A stretch of 64,000 nucleotides of DNA from Bradyrhizobium sp. AUGA SZCCT0158 (GTDB lineage: Bacteria > Pseudomonadota > Alphaproteobacteria > Rhizobiales > Xanthobacteraceae). Numbering within the stretch: the first letter of the stretch is position 1; each line of letters starts with the position of its first letter. Where the stretch lies: positions 192,501 through 256,500 of the forward strand of contig NZ_JAFCME010000003.1 in the NCBI RefSeq assembly GCF_018130065.1. The letters run 5' to 3'. Shown here piece by piece: positions 8,720 to 19,017 of this stretch. The notes below the pieces were generated by a model. The model had not been told where the DNA came from, searched no databases, and worked only from the letters and a program-made list of their open reading frames with translations. Both the position numbers and the translations under genes were made by a program.

Positions 8720-10072
8720 TCAGCAGGCCGGCAACGGCGAGGCCGGCTGACCAGCGGCCGGCGCGGCAATAGCGTCACGCTTATCTGAGTAGTCCTGCAA
8801 TGCTTCCATGAAGTCGCGCGTGAGTTGATTGGTCATTCCGTTGGGAAGCTGCTTCAACCCCCGGAAGCAATCACGCCTCAGTTGCATGATTCTGGGGCGC
8901 GCTTCCTGCAGCGTCGCGGCGCGGTTGAATATGCCACCGCCTGTCACACCTGCAGCAGGCGGCGCCGTATCAAGGAGTGTAATCAGGCGCTTCGTACTTT
9001 TCATCGTGCCATTGGGATTCATGAACGACTGCCGCTCAAAACCGTTCAGCACCTTGTCGGTTGGACATTCCGTCAGACCAAGAAGCACCCGGCGTTCCCG
9101 GTCGTCGATCTTGCCATTCGGGGCCGCGTTCCTGAGATCGGCCTGCTCCCAGATCTCCAGCAACGTTTTCGTCGTGCCCGTAACCTGGGTCCGCTCGCCC
9201 GCGGGCACACAGAGTGCTGCCAGCATCGTCTCGATGATTTCGGGGGTATAGGTCAGCCGGTTAGCCGGATATCCGTCAATAATGGTCTGGGCTCCGGGCA
9301 CGGTTTTGATCACGTCAACATGCGGTGTCGGTCTTGCAACAAACTTGTCGCGCGGTGTGAACGGCGCGGCAATCGTGGGAAGCACAGGACCGGATCCGGG
9401 GGCAATCCCGGTTTGCTTGAACACGGTCACCGTCGAATTGATGTTCGCCGAAATCGTCATCGGCATGCAAATCGAAAGGTACGTTCGCAGCGTGTGGACT
9501 GCAGAGGGCTTGTTATCGATCGATGAGGAGTACTTGAGCAAATCCCTGCGAAAAAGGTCACGATTTGGGATCACGACACTCTGGACCGTCGTCTGATCGA
9601 CCTGAAGCAGCAAAGAATGGAAGTTCTTGACTGAGTCATTGGCCAATCCAAAAGCCGCCGATATCGCGGCCAAGCCAACTCCACTGACGCCCGTGATGTT
9701 TGGATTGGTGAGCGCGTCCACTGCGAATCGGATCGCGCCGATCTCGGCAAGGACGGCCGCCTTCTCGCGCCTTTTCAGGTCAAGCCATGCCAGATATGAA
9801 TCGCAGCGGGCATCAATATCATTCAAACCGGCTTGAACGGTGATCGGCCAGTAATTGGGCGGAACCTCCGAGCAACCCGGCACGCCGGCGCCGACATAAT
9901 TGCTTGCGCTACGGCACAGGTATTCCAGATAGATATTCTGGAGCTCGATGGATGAGGCCGTTGCCGCTGTATAGAGCTGAGTGCCGACCCCATCACGAAC
10001 ATAAGCCCGGTCGTTCGGATCGCAGCCGCTCACGACCCATACACCAAGCAACGATACCCGCACGCATCGCAC
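8720..10072 (-). CDS. Predicted lipoprotein of unknown function
   Basis: Encodes 450 residues from a GTG start preceded by a G-rich tract. The first 17 residues form a short lipoprotein signal ending in the lipobox VVSGC, so the product is probably attached to a membrane. I recognise no domain. The mature protein is largely helical in appearance, with four further cysteines in the first third (CRSASNY, CSEVPP, CDSY among them) and a Pro/Ala-rich end. Base composition is lower in G+C than flanking genes (31 of 60 G/C in 9541-9600). It is the first gene of a minus-strand unit with two wall hydrolases, which suggests a role in envelope or wall remodelling. Confidence 0.72.
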   Translation of the reverse strand: MRCVRVSLLGVWVVSGCDPNDRAYVRDGVGTQLYTAATASSIELQNIYLEYLCRSASNYVGAGVPGCSEVPPNYWPITVQAGLNDIDARCDSYLAWLDLKRREKAAVLAEIGAIRFAVDALTNPNITGVSGVGLAAISAAFGLANDSVKNFHSLLLQVDQTTVQSVVIPNRDLFRRDLLKYSSSIDNKPSAVHTLRTYLSICMPMTISANINSTVTVFKQTGIAPGSGPVLPTIAAPFTPRDKFVARPTPHVDVIKTVPGAQTIIDGYPANRLTYTPEIIETMLAALCVPAGERTQVTGTTKTLLEIWEQADLRNAAPNGKIDDRERRVLLGLTECPTDKVLNGFERQSFMNPNGTMKSTKRLITLLDTAPPAAGVTGGGIFNRAATLQEARPRIMQLRRDCFRGLKQLPNGMTNQLTRDFMEALQDYSDKRDAIAAPAAGQPASPLPAC

Positions 10073-10264
10073 GCCCCCACAACTTTTGTTTGAGATTGTG
10101 AAGACGAGTCCACAGGTTGCACAAGGAGATTCTACGCCCAGAGCGCTAAATCGCTATGCGTGTCGCTTTTGCACCACACCTCCTTTGGGTGTGACGACAC
10201 CTCACGTCAAAGTTGCATAGTGGAATCAAGCGGTTCGGGAGATTTTACCGCTGCTGCAATCACT

Positions 10265-10296
10265 AAAAAAACAGCCTGCGCGAGGCAGGCTGTTTT
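10265..10296 (-). terminator. Rho-independent terminator after clpB
   Basis: A 12-bp perfect stem (10268-10279 with 10285-10296, loop of 5) is followed on the minus strand by seven T (10265-10271 read as A on plus). It lies 58 bases after the clpB stop and is oriented for clpB. It also insulates the lipoprotein operon downstream. Confidence 0.9.
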
Positions 10297-10353
10297 AAGT
10301 TCTATGTCGCTTTGCGTGCATTGCCGGAACGGCTGCTGCGCCGGCCAAGCAAC

Positions 10354-12993
<2,640 letters not shown>

Positions 12994-13214
12994 GCTTCAC
13001 TTCCCTCGGCCTGCCGCCCTCACCCCGAAGGCATGAAAGCGGCATCTTCATTGGGTTTCCGCGCGGCCGCGTTGACATTCCTCAACCAGCCGGCGGTCGT
13101 CGCCGTCATTTCAGGCTTGACGCAAATGTGGGCATGTCAGGCCAGAAACGGAAGAGGCCGATTTTGCAATTTCAGCGTAGTGGCAGGCTGCAAAAGAATC
13201 TCTTAAAAGGCCGG

Positions 13215-14000
13215 ATGACCTCATCAAAAACCCCCGAGATCACCGGCATCTACCGCTATCCCGTCAAGGGCCTGACCCCGGAGCCGCTCGCCCGCGCGGC
13301 CTTGACCCCTGGCGAGACCCTGCTGGCCGACCGCCGCTACGCCATCGAAAACGGCCCATCCGGCTTCGATCCGGCTGAGCCGAAATGGCTGCCAAAACCG
13401 CATTTCCTGATGCTGCAGCGGGACGGCTGGCTGGCGGCGCTGCAGACCCATTTCGACGATGCCAGCCATGTGCTGACCATCCGCCACAACGGCGCGATCG
13501 CGGCGCAGGGTAACCTCGAAACCGCCGAGGGCCGGGCCGCCATCGAGCAGTTCTTCGCCACCAGCTATGCCGGCCAGATCAAGGGTCCGCCGAAGATTCT
13601 GACCAGCCCCGGCCACAGTTTCTCCGACGTCGCCCGCAAGGTGGTCTCGATCATCAACCTGGCGAGCCTGCGCGCCATCGAGAACATGGTCGATCACCCC
13701 GTCCATCCCCTGCGCTTCCGCGCCAACCTCTATGTCGAGGGCTGGCCGGCCTGGCACGAGTTCGACCTGCTCGACCGCACCATCGCGATCGGCGACGTCA
13801 GGCTCAAGGTGGTGAAGCGGATCGTCCGCTGCGCCGCCGTCAACGTCGACCCTGATACCGCGGAGCGCGACCTCGCCATCCCGCAGGCGCTGCAGCGCAG
13901 GCTCGGCCATGGCGATTGCGGCATCTATGCCGAAGTGACGGCGGGCGGCAGCATTGCGGTCGGCGATGCCATCATGGCGGAACAGCCGGAATTGTTGTGA
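13215..14000 (+). CDS. MOSC domain-containing protein
   Basis: Encodes 261 residues. The N-terminal beta-barrel domain begins ITGIYRYPVKGLTPEPL, the standard MOSC_N opening, and the C-terminal MOSC domain contains the conserved cysteine in VKRIVRCAAVNVDPDT. Family members carry or transfer sulfur or bind molybdenum cofactor. The ATG at 13215 was preferred to an in-frame codon 87 bases upstream because the family starts here and AAAGGCCGG precedes it. The gene stands alone, divergent from clpB. Confidence 0.85.
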   Translation: MTSSKTPEITGIYRYPVKGLTPEPLARAALTPGETLLADRRYAIENGPSGFDPAEPKWLPKPHFLMLQRDGWLAALQTHFDDASHVLTIRHNGAIAAQGNLETAEGRAAIEQFFATSYAGQIKGPPKILTSPGHSFSDVARKVVSIINLASLRAIENMVDHPVHPLRFRANLYVEGWPAWHEFDLLDRTIAIGDVRLKVVKRIVRCAAVNVDPDTAERDLAIPQALQRRLGHGDCGIYAEVTAGGSIAVGDAIMAEQPELL

Positions 14001-14860
14001 TTGCTGTCGTCCCTGCGAACGCAGGGACCCATACCGCGTGATCCCTCTGTGAAGCTCAGTAGCAGAGACCATTCGCAAAACTGCTTCCTGTGGTTATGGG
14101 TCCCCCGATGCGCAATTGCGCATCTGTGGTCAAGGCCGGGACGACGGCGGTGTTTGTTGTGCCACCATCATACAAAACGCATTTTCGCATCCTCGCGACG
14201 CATTGCGCCCGAGCTTTGCCAGAAATTCCTTGCCCTCGAAAACTGAGGGCGCAGGGAAGACCGGGTGCGCGCTGCACCCGCGGTCCCGTGTGCGGTTAGC
14301 ACAAGAAATGCTGCACACGAGCATACAGGGCAGCGGAGAACACCCGGCCTTCCCTGCGCAATGGCTTTACGGCTTATGCCGTGATCTCCCCGGAGACGAG
14401 TTCTTGGTTGACTCCGTCGCTGCCGGTTCAGCTTGCGCTTCTCCGACAGCTTGACGCCTGCAACGGGCGCCAGGACCACACGGTTTTGCCGTACGCTTAA
14501 TCCACGCCATCGTCTCAGCGTAAACAAGCGTCCATCGCAACCCGCCCAACGTCCGTGACGACGGCCGACGCCCTTCTGACCAGGACGGGATGGCGATAGA
14601 TGCGCACTGATTTGGGTCGGCCGACAATAGAAATATTTTTGATTTGCAGAACTTTTCTATTTGACACGATTTCCGAAACTCAGAATTGATCTGTCCCGGC
14701 TTCCGCCTTCGCTCGCTGAGCTACGGCGGACAGGGTGCCAAGGCTACGCCGGGCGCGGCCGTCGGTCGTTCTGTCGCCTGCTCTGCCCGTTCGCGGGCAT
14801 AGTGCCTCCCAAAAGGAACCGGCGGCCGCTCAGAAAGTTGGCATGGGGTGGAGGACCATC
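14001..14860. other. 860-base stretch without a confident gene
   Basis: This stretch holds repeat DNA (listed separately) and no frame that I believe. Short open frames on both strands are explained by the inverted repeats, and their products are Arg/Pro/Ser-rich with no ribosome site. The second half (about 14690-14830) holds a further inverted-repeat-like GC-rich segment before the small gene at 14861. Confidence 0.6.
14008..14640. repeat. Composite palindromic intergenic repeat element
   Basis: The left end holds several perfect inverted pairs: TCCCTGCG/CGCAGGGA at 14010-14027, GGGACCCATA at 14024-14033 with TATGGGTCCC at 14095-14104, and the 16-base palindrome ATGCGCAATTGCGCAT at 14108-14123. 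GC-rich paired segments continue to about 14640, where base composition turns AT-rich. I recall similar sequences between genes of other bradyrhizobia, so it is probably a multicopy element; the boundaries are approximate. Confidence 0.5.
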
Positions 14861-14995
14861 ATGCGCAAAGTCTTCTCACTGTTGGACGACGAACAGCGGC
14901 AGGCGCTCATCGAGGTCGTCGACCTCGGCACGGCGGTTGCTTCAGCCGGGCTGATCGTGTCGATCCTCAACGTGTTTGTCGATCTGGTGACGTGA
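14861..14995 (+). CDS. Small membrane-type protein, 44 residues
   Basis: ATG at 14861 follows GGTGGAGGA with good spacing. The 44-residue product starts with a polar half (MRKVFSLLDDEQRQALIEVV) and ends in one hydrophobic stretch that could cross the membrane once. Unknown function. It is the first of a series of small genes on the plus strand. Confidence 0.5.
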   Translation: MRKVFSLLDDEQRQALIEVVDLGTAVASAGLIVSILNVFVDLVT

Positions 14996-15086
14996 ACGGC
15001 CTGGGCCGTCGGGTGGGAGTTTCTGGTTAGCCCGCTTCGAGGGCCGGAGCGACTCGTGCTTTCGGTTTTTAACCTGGAGGTGCGTT

Positions 15087-15221
15087 ATGAAACACGATCT
15101 GATTCATGAGGACGCCGTGAGAGAAGCGTTGCCGAGCGAGGCAGAGCGGAACTACGGGATGTTGGCCGCTGGGGTTATGGCCCTCGTGGCTGTCGGAATG
15201 GCAATCTACTGGATTGCGTAG
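15087..15221 (+). CDS. Small membrane-type protein, 44 residues
   Basis: ATG at 15087 follows CCTGGAGG (15073-15080). The product is 44 residues: an acidic N-terminal half (MKHDLIHEDAVREALPSEAE) and a C-terminal hydrophobic helix (MLAAGVMALVAVGMAIYWIA) ending at the stop, so it looks like a tail-anchored small protein. Same size and plan as the gene at 14861 but no clear sequence identity. Function unknown. Confidence 0.55.
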   Translation: MKHDLIHEDAVREALPSEAERNYGMLAAGVMALVAVGMAIYWIA

Positions 15222-15224
15222 AGC

Positions 15225-15326
15225 CTAGAGCCTTTTCCGTTCCGATGGAATCGGAACGGGGCTCCAGATTCTTGCTTTGACGCGTTTTCTTTAACCGAAC
15301 CGGTGTCCACTTCGCTGGAAAACGCT
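15225..15326. repeat. Bradyrhizobial intergenic repeat, full-length copy
   Basis: Left part is an inverted repeat CCGTTCCGA (15237-15245) and TCGGAACGG (15251-15259). It is followed by the module TTGACGCGTTTTC ... CGAACCGG ... CCACTTCGCT ... GAAAACGCT at 15277-15326. The second module recurs at 33169, 35440, 48500 and 51333 in this window. Confidence 0.8.
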
Positions 15327-15352
15327 CTCGTGGATTTCACAAAGCGCCGGCG

Positions 15353-15568
15353 TCAGGAAATATCGCGCGGAAGTTTCCAATCGGGCCGCGGGTCGCAGGG
15401 CTCCTCGACCCTGGCGACGTGATAACCGCTGGGAATCACCTGACCGCCTTCCTCATCCGCAACCGGAACGTCCGTCACAAGCCCCTCTATCAGAGCGGCT
15501 TCCCAGACCTCTTTCTCGGTGGCGAAGGCACTTCCGATCTGCTTGTCGCCTTCAAATAGCGCATACAT
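15353..15568 (-). CDS. Small hypothetical protein, 71 residues
   Basis: Starts at an ATG with TTAGGAGGCCCG directly upstream, an excellent ribosome site. The 71-residue soluble product (MYALFEGDKQIGSAFATEKE at the start, then an acidic middle) matches no family I recognise. It is a plausible stand-alone gene on the minus strand among small plus-strand genes. Confidence 0.65.
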   Translation of the reverse strand: MYALFEGDKQIGSAFATEKEVWEAALIEGLVTDVPVADEEGGQVIPSGYHVARVEEPCDPRPDWKLPRDIS

Positions 15569-15582
15569 CGGGCCTCCTAACC

Positions 15583-15621
15583 AAAACCCCGCCAGCTACA
15601 GGTGTAACTGACGGGGCTTTT
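15583..15621 (+). terminator. Hairpin with T-run
   Basis: CCCCGCCAG (15587-15595) pairs with CTGACGGGG (15608-15616) with one mismatch, followed by CTTTT on the plus strand. A run of A precedes it, so it could also act on the minus strand, but there it lies upstream of the 15568 start. Confidence 0.55.
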
Positions 15622-15830
15622 GAGATGATATTTCCGGTGGATTTCTCCCTCGTTGTATCACTCGAACAATCAACGTGCCCGGCGAAAAGTCGTTCCTATT
15701 TCCTGCCGATTTTTTTGCGGCCGGATTGACGGACAGCGAGCGGGGAACCAGGGAATCGGGAGGCCGTTTGTTGCCATGTGCGCAAAGCGTTCATCGCACA
15801 AGTGTGCTTTGGGGGCTCTGGAGAAACGTC

Positions 15831-15980
15831 ATGATCCGTAAATTAGCTTCGGGTGAATACCGGCTCTATTCCCGCAAGATCAATCCCAAGACCGGGAAGA
15901 GACGCAACCTCGGCACGTTCAAGTCCCGCGCCGCGGCTGAAAAGCATGAACGCGACGTTCAGTATTTCAAGCGGCATTAA
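15831..15980 (+). CDS. Small basic protein, 49 residues
   Basis: ATG at 15831 follows TCTGGAGAAACGTC. The product is 49 residues and strongly basic (MIRKLASGEYRLYSRKINPK at the start, KSRAAAEKHERDVQYFKRH at the end). Similar small proteins are familiar from other Bradyrhizobium genomes but have no known function. The charge suggests nucleic-acid contact, which is only inference. Confidence 0.62.
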   Translation: MIRKLASGEYRLYSRKINPKTGKRRNLGTFKSRAAAEKHERDVQYFKRH

Positions 15981-16050
15981 GCACGGAAGCATCGATAGGA
16001 ACTCTCCAGCACCGATGGTGTTTTTGCATCAACCAACGAAGGAGGGATTC

Positions 16051-16353
16051 ATGCCTCGCGGCGACAAATCTGCCTATACCGACAAGCAAAAGCGTCAGGC
16101 CGAGCACATCGAGGACGGCTACGAGCAGCGCGGCGTTTCCCACGACGAAGCCGAGCGGCGGGCCTGGGCTACCGTGAACGCGGAAACCCATGGCGGCAAA
16201 AAGAGCGGGTCCGGGCGGGGCAAGAAGGTGGACCACGCCCCGTCCCGCAAGGGCGGCAAGCTCGGTGGAAAGGCCGCCGCGAAACGCCCGGCGGCAGAAC
16301 GCTCCCGGTCGGCGAAGAAGGCGGCACAGACCCGTAAACGACGTGCAGCTTAA
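16051..16353 (+). CDS. Lys/Arg-rich small protein, plasmid-stabilisation-like
   Basis: ATG at 16051 follows AAGGAGGGATTC, a near-perfect ribosome site. The 100-residue product has a short conserved-looking N-terminal part (AYTDKQKRQAEHIEDGYEQR, then DEAERRAWATVNAETHGG) and a Lys/Arg/Gly/Ala tail resembling histone-like or intrinsically disordered proteins. Proteins of this form are often labelled plasmid stabilisation protein; I would not infer that role here. Together with the genes at 15831 and 16365 it may form a small transcription unit. Confidence 0.72.
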   Translation: MPRGDKSAYTDKQKRQAEHIEDGYEQRGVSHDEAERRAWATVNAETHGGKKSGSGRGKKVDHAPSRKGGKLGGKAAAKRPAAERSRSAKKAAQTRKRRAA

Positions 16354-16364
16354 GGAGGCGAGAG

Positions 16365-16598
16365 ATGGCCAGTTGCGAGACCTGCGGAAATTCGTACGAC
16401 AAGGCTTTTCAGGTCGTGATGAACGGCAAATCGCACACTTTCGATAGCTTTGAGTGCGCCATTTTTGCCCTTGCACCAACCTGCAAGCGGTGCGGAACGC
16501 GCATCGTCGGGCATGGACTCGAAAAGGCCGGCACCTTCTATTGCTGCGACCATTGCGCTCAAAACGACGGGGTCACCGGGTTGCGCGACCGTATTTGA
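16365..16598 (+). CDS. Cysteine-rich zinc-ribbon-type small protein
   Basis: ATG at 16365 follows GGAGGCGAG, 11 bases after the previous stop. The 77-residue product has eight cysteines: CETC at the N-terminus, one in FDSFEC, CKRC, and CCDHC near the end, with histidines nearby. The arrangement suggests two zinc-binding knuckles; related small proteins are sometimes grouped with prokaryotic metallothioneins. A terminator follows 37 bases after the stop. Confidence 0.72.
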   Translation: MASCETCGNSYDKAFQVVMNGKSHTFDSFECAIFALAPTCKRCGTRIVGHGLEKAGTFYCCDHCAQNDGVTGLRDRI

Positions 16599-16634
16599 TA
16601 ACTGGCGTGCTTCAACCAGGATGGCGCCATTAAA

Positions 16635-16663
16635 CCCGCCGGATTCACGCCCGGCGGGCTTTC
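16635..16663 (+). terminator. Terminator after the small-gene unit
   Basis: CCCGCCGG (16635-16642) pairs with CCGGCGGG (16651-16658), loop of 8, followed by CTTTCT on the plus strand. It ends the small-gene unit that finishes at 16598. Confidence 0.65.
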
Positions 16664-16683
16664 TCAGGGCGCGAGTTCGAGTT

Positions 16684-16778
16684 CGTAGGATGGGTAGAGC
16701 GCAGCGAAATCCATCACCTACTCGCAAACTGCGTTAGTGCAGTTGATGGGTTTCGCGAAGTGCTCAACCCATCCTACG
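16684..16778. repeat. Long inverted intergenic repeat
   Basis: CGTAGGATGGGT (16684-16695) and ACCCATCCTACG (16767-16778) are perfect 12-base inverted arms. Inside them GCGAAATCCATCA and TGATGGGTTTCGC form a second, imperfect pair. The element would fold into a long hairpin on either strand and lies between two converging genes. Confidence 0.7.
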
Positions 16779-16791
16779 CAGATCGTCTCGG

Positions 16792-17163
16792 TCAGGCCGT
16801 CTTGGCAAACATCGTGAGAACGCCGTCGGCGATGTTGATGGCCACGACTTGTGACGAAGTCAGGCCCTTGGCCTTGAGCACCGATGCCGCTTCCGGCGTC
16901 GCGTCGATGGACTTGCGAAGCGACTGAATGTCTTCCTCGCGGGTCTGCGCCACGAGTTCATCGACTTTCGAGCGCACCGCCGGCTGCAGATCCTTGACGT
17001 CGACGACCTGGATGCTCCGGATGACCGTGCTGGACTGCGAAGGCTGTGCCTCGGATTGCGAGGGACTTGCCTGGGATTGCGAGGGGCTTCCCTGTGCCTG
17101 CACGAAAGCTGGCGCGCCCAGAGAGAGGGCGGCAATGATGACGGATGCCGTAACGATGCGCAT
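16792..17163 (-). CDS. Secreted hypothetical protein with Ser/Gln-rich linker
   Basis: Encodes 123 residues. Residues 1-24 are a Sec signal peptide ending near VQA-QG. A low-complexity stretch of Ser, Gln and Pro follows (SPSQSQASPSQSEAQPSQSS), then a helical domain of about 75 residues (VVDVKDLQPAVRSKVDELVA onward). The ATG at 17163 is preferred to an in-frame GTG two codons upstream because AAAAGGAG is spaced correctly only for the ATG. No family recognised; expected in the periplasm. Confidence 0.72.
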   Translation of the reverse strand: MRIVTASVIIAALSLGAPAFVQAQGSPSQSQASPSQSEAQPSQSSTVIRSIQVVDVKDLQPAVRSKVDELVAQTREEDIQSLRKSIDATPEAASVLKAKGLTSSQVVAINIADGVLTMFAKTA

Positions 17164-17321
17164 GCTCACTCCTTTTTTCAGTTTGACTGAAGGGACTCCT
17201 TATCCACGAAGTTTGGTTGGGGTCTGATTCCGATGTGGCCATTCAGTGAAACCAATGCGGCTGCAATGCGCAGGCCCAAGCCCGCCGGTTCCCGCTCTGA
17301 TCGACCGAAGGTTCCGATGTT

Positions 17322-17396
17322 CCCGTCGGGCTAAAACGAGGATCCTGATTTGCCCGTCGGACCAAATGAGAGTCTTAATTTGACCGTCAGGCTTGA
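17322..17396. repeat. Three-unit degenerate tandem repeat
   Basis: CCCGTCGG at 17322, CCCGTCGG at 17353 and ACCGTCAG at 17383 head three units of 30-31 bases, each ending in a GAxxxTNAxTTG-like segment. The units lie between two minus-strand genes, downstream of the one at 17446 and upstream of the one ending at 16792. Confidence 0.55.
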
Positions 17397-17445
17397 TGTT
17401 GCGCCCTGTAGCTAGCTCAGCCCACCTGATGCACGCGAGGCTGCG

Positions 17446-17925
17446 TCATTCACTGGCGCGAAGCATCTGCAACTCGGCAATGCGACTGTCGGCACGGCGG
17501 AGCCGCCGGCAAAGCTCGCGGTTGATATTCTGCATCACCATCACATAGGCGTGGATGTCGGCCTTGTAGCACGCGTAGAGTTGCCGGGCCGTGAGCTCGT
17601 ACAGCAAGGTCGGGCTCTCCGCGACGACGGTGGCCGAGCGGTTCTGCATTTCGATCAGCGTCATTTCGCCGAAAAAGTCCCCGGGCTCGAGACCCGTCAT
17701 GCGTAGGACGCGCCCGGACTCCAGCAGCTTGCTCACCACCAGCTGGCCGGCGTGAACGATGAACATCGAGCGGCCCGGCTCGCCTTCCGCGACCACCGTG
17801 GCGCCGGCGTCGAAGCGGCGCTCGGCCAGCATTGAGATCAGGAGATCGAGGCTTGCGTCCGAGAGGCCACCGAAGAAAGGCGTGGCGAGCAGGAACGCTT
17901 TCAGATCTGGGGAGCTGACAGCCAT
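17446..17925 (-). CDS. Cyclic-nucleotide-binding domain protein
   Basis: Encodes 159 residues, almost all one cNMP-binding beta-roll. The phosphate-binding-cassette region reads LEPGDFFGEMTLIEMQNRSA near residues 80-100, where FGEM and RSAT match the consensus. A C-terminal helix follows, but there is no helix-turn-helix, so unlike CRP it cannot bind DNA by itself. Ligand and partner are unknown. It stands alone between two secreted-protein genes. Confidence 0.85.
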   Translation of the reverse strand: MAVSSPDLKAFLLATPFFGGLSDASLDLLISMLAERRFDAGATVVAEGEPGRSMFIVHAGQLVVSKLLESGRVLRMTGLEPGDFFGEMTLIEMQNRSATVVAESPTLLYELTARQLYACYKADIHAYVMVMQNINRELCRRLRRADSRIAELQMLRASE

Positions 17926-18086
17926 CGGGCCAATATACCCGCGCGCCCGGCGGCGGCAAGCGGGCCAGGCCCGACGGGCTGCTCAGCGAGGGCGGAGGCG
18001 GTCCGCCGGCTTGCTTCGGCGAGGCCATGATGGGCACGGCGCCGACGCGCCTGTGCCCATCCGGTGGTTCGTTCCCAATGGCGATT

Positions 18087-18776
18087 TCAGCTCGTCGGCA
18101 TCACGTAGGCGTAGATCCGGCCGCGCGAGACCGGCGCTTCCCGGACCCGGTTGCCGTTGTTGCCGGAGATCATGATCGGGTTGCCCTTGGCGTCGATGCC
18201 GGTGATGACTCCGACATGGCCGCCGCCGCGGCCCCTTGTCATCACGGCGATGGCGCCGACCTGCGGGCCGGAGACGCGCTGGCCGTAGCTGGCGAACGAT
18301 TTCGCCATGTCCGAGCCGGTGCCGCGATAGCCGGAATGTTGCAGCACCATGTTCATGAAGCGGGCGCACCACAGGCTGCCGCGCCCGGTCGGATTGCCGC
18401 CAAGATACCGGCGCGCCTCAGCGACGACATTGGAAGAGCCGAAGCTCACCGGCGCCATCACGCCGCCGGGCGGCGTGAGGGTTGAGTTCTGATCCGTGAA
18501 AGTGACGTTGATATCGGCGTTGGCGTTGGCATCGGCAAAGCCGCCGGCCTGCATTTTCGCGACGCTGCGTTCCCAGCGCGACAGGCGCGCGATCTTCCGG
18601 TGATGGTGGCGGGCGTAATGCCGTGCATGGTGCCCGGCGTGGTAGCCGCGGACGTGGCGCCCTGCGCCATGGTGGGGCCGGGCGGAGGCCGGCGTGGCAA
18701 TGACGGCGATGGAGACCGAACACAACGCCAGCGCAAGGACACGGAGCGACCGGCGGAACGCAAACAACTGAAGCAT
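18087..18776 (-). CDS. Secreted CHAP/TIGR02594-type cysteine hydrolase
   Basis: Encodes 229 residues. A signal peptide (about 1-33, ending near ASA-RP) is followed by a His-rich segment with 13 histidines in about 27 residues, and then a C-terminal hydrolase domain: LWCARFMNMVLQ provides the Cys and GRGGGHVGVITG the His, with NNG completing the family pattern. Such proteins cut murein stem peptides in the periplasm. The ATG at 18776 was chosen because the signal peptide starts there. The His-rich part could bind metal. Confidence 0.82.
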   Translation of the reverse strand: MLQLFAFRRSLRVLALALCSVSIAVIATPASARPHHGAGRHVRGYHAGHHARHYARHHHRKIARLSRWERSVAKMQAGGFADANANADINVTFTDQNSTLTPPGGVMAPVSFGSSNVVAEARRYLGGNPTGRGSLWCARFMNMVLQHSGYRGTGSDMAKSFASYGQRVSGPQVGAIAVMTRGRGGGHVGVITGIDAKGNPIMISGNNGNRVREAPVSRGRIYAYVMPTS

Positions 18777-19017
18777 CTTTGATCCTCGATGACAGACCCG
18801 AAATCCCGCAACGTTCGTAGACAAACGAACGCGGCGACCGGTTTGAATTTTTGGCTGTGGCGAGAGGAAGATTTCATGCGGCGGTGCGGAAACGATTCCG
18901 GGGTGATTCCGCGGTCATTTTATGGCCAAAAACAAACCGGGCTGCCGCATTGCGGCCCAGAGCATTAACTGCAATTTTCGGGGCCGGAGAACGCGCCAAA
19001 ACCAAGAGGAACCCTAA

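Noticed and set aside
12994..13214. Heat-shock (sigma-32) promoter for clpB
   Set aside because: Searched for a CTTGAA and CCCCAT pair at 13-17 spacing; only partial matches with wrong spacing were found.
14056..14527. Several small open frames on both strands within the composite repeat
   Set aside because: Their frames are created by the inverted repeats and none has a ribosome site.
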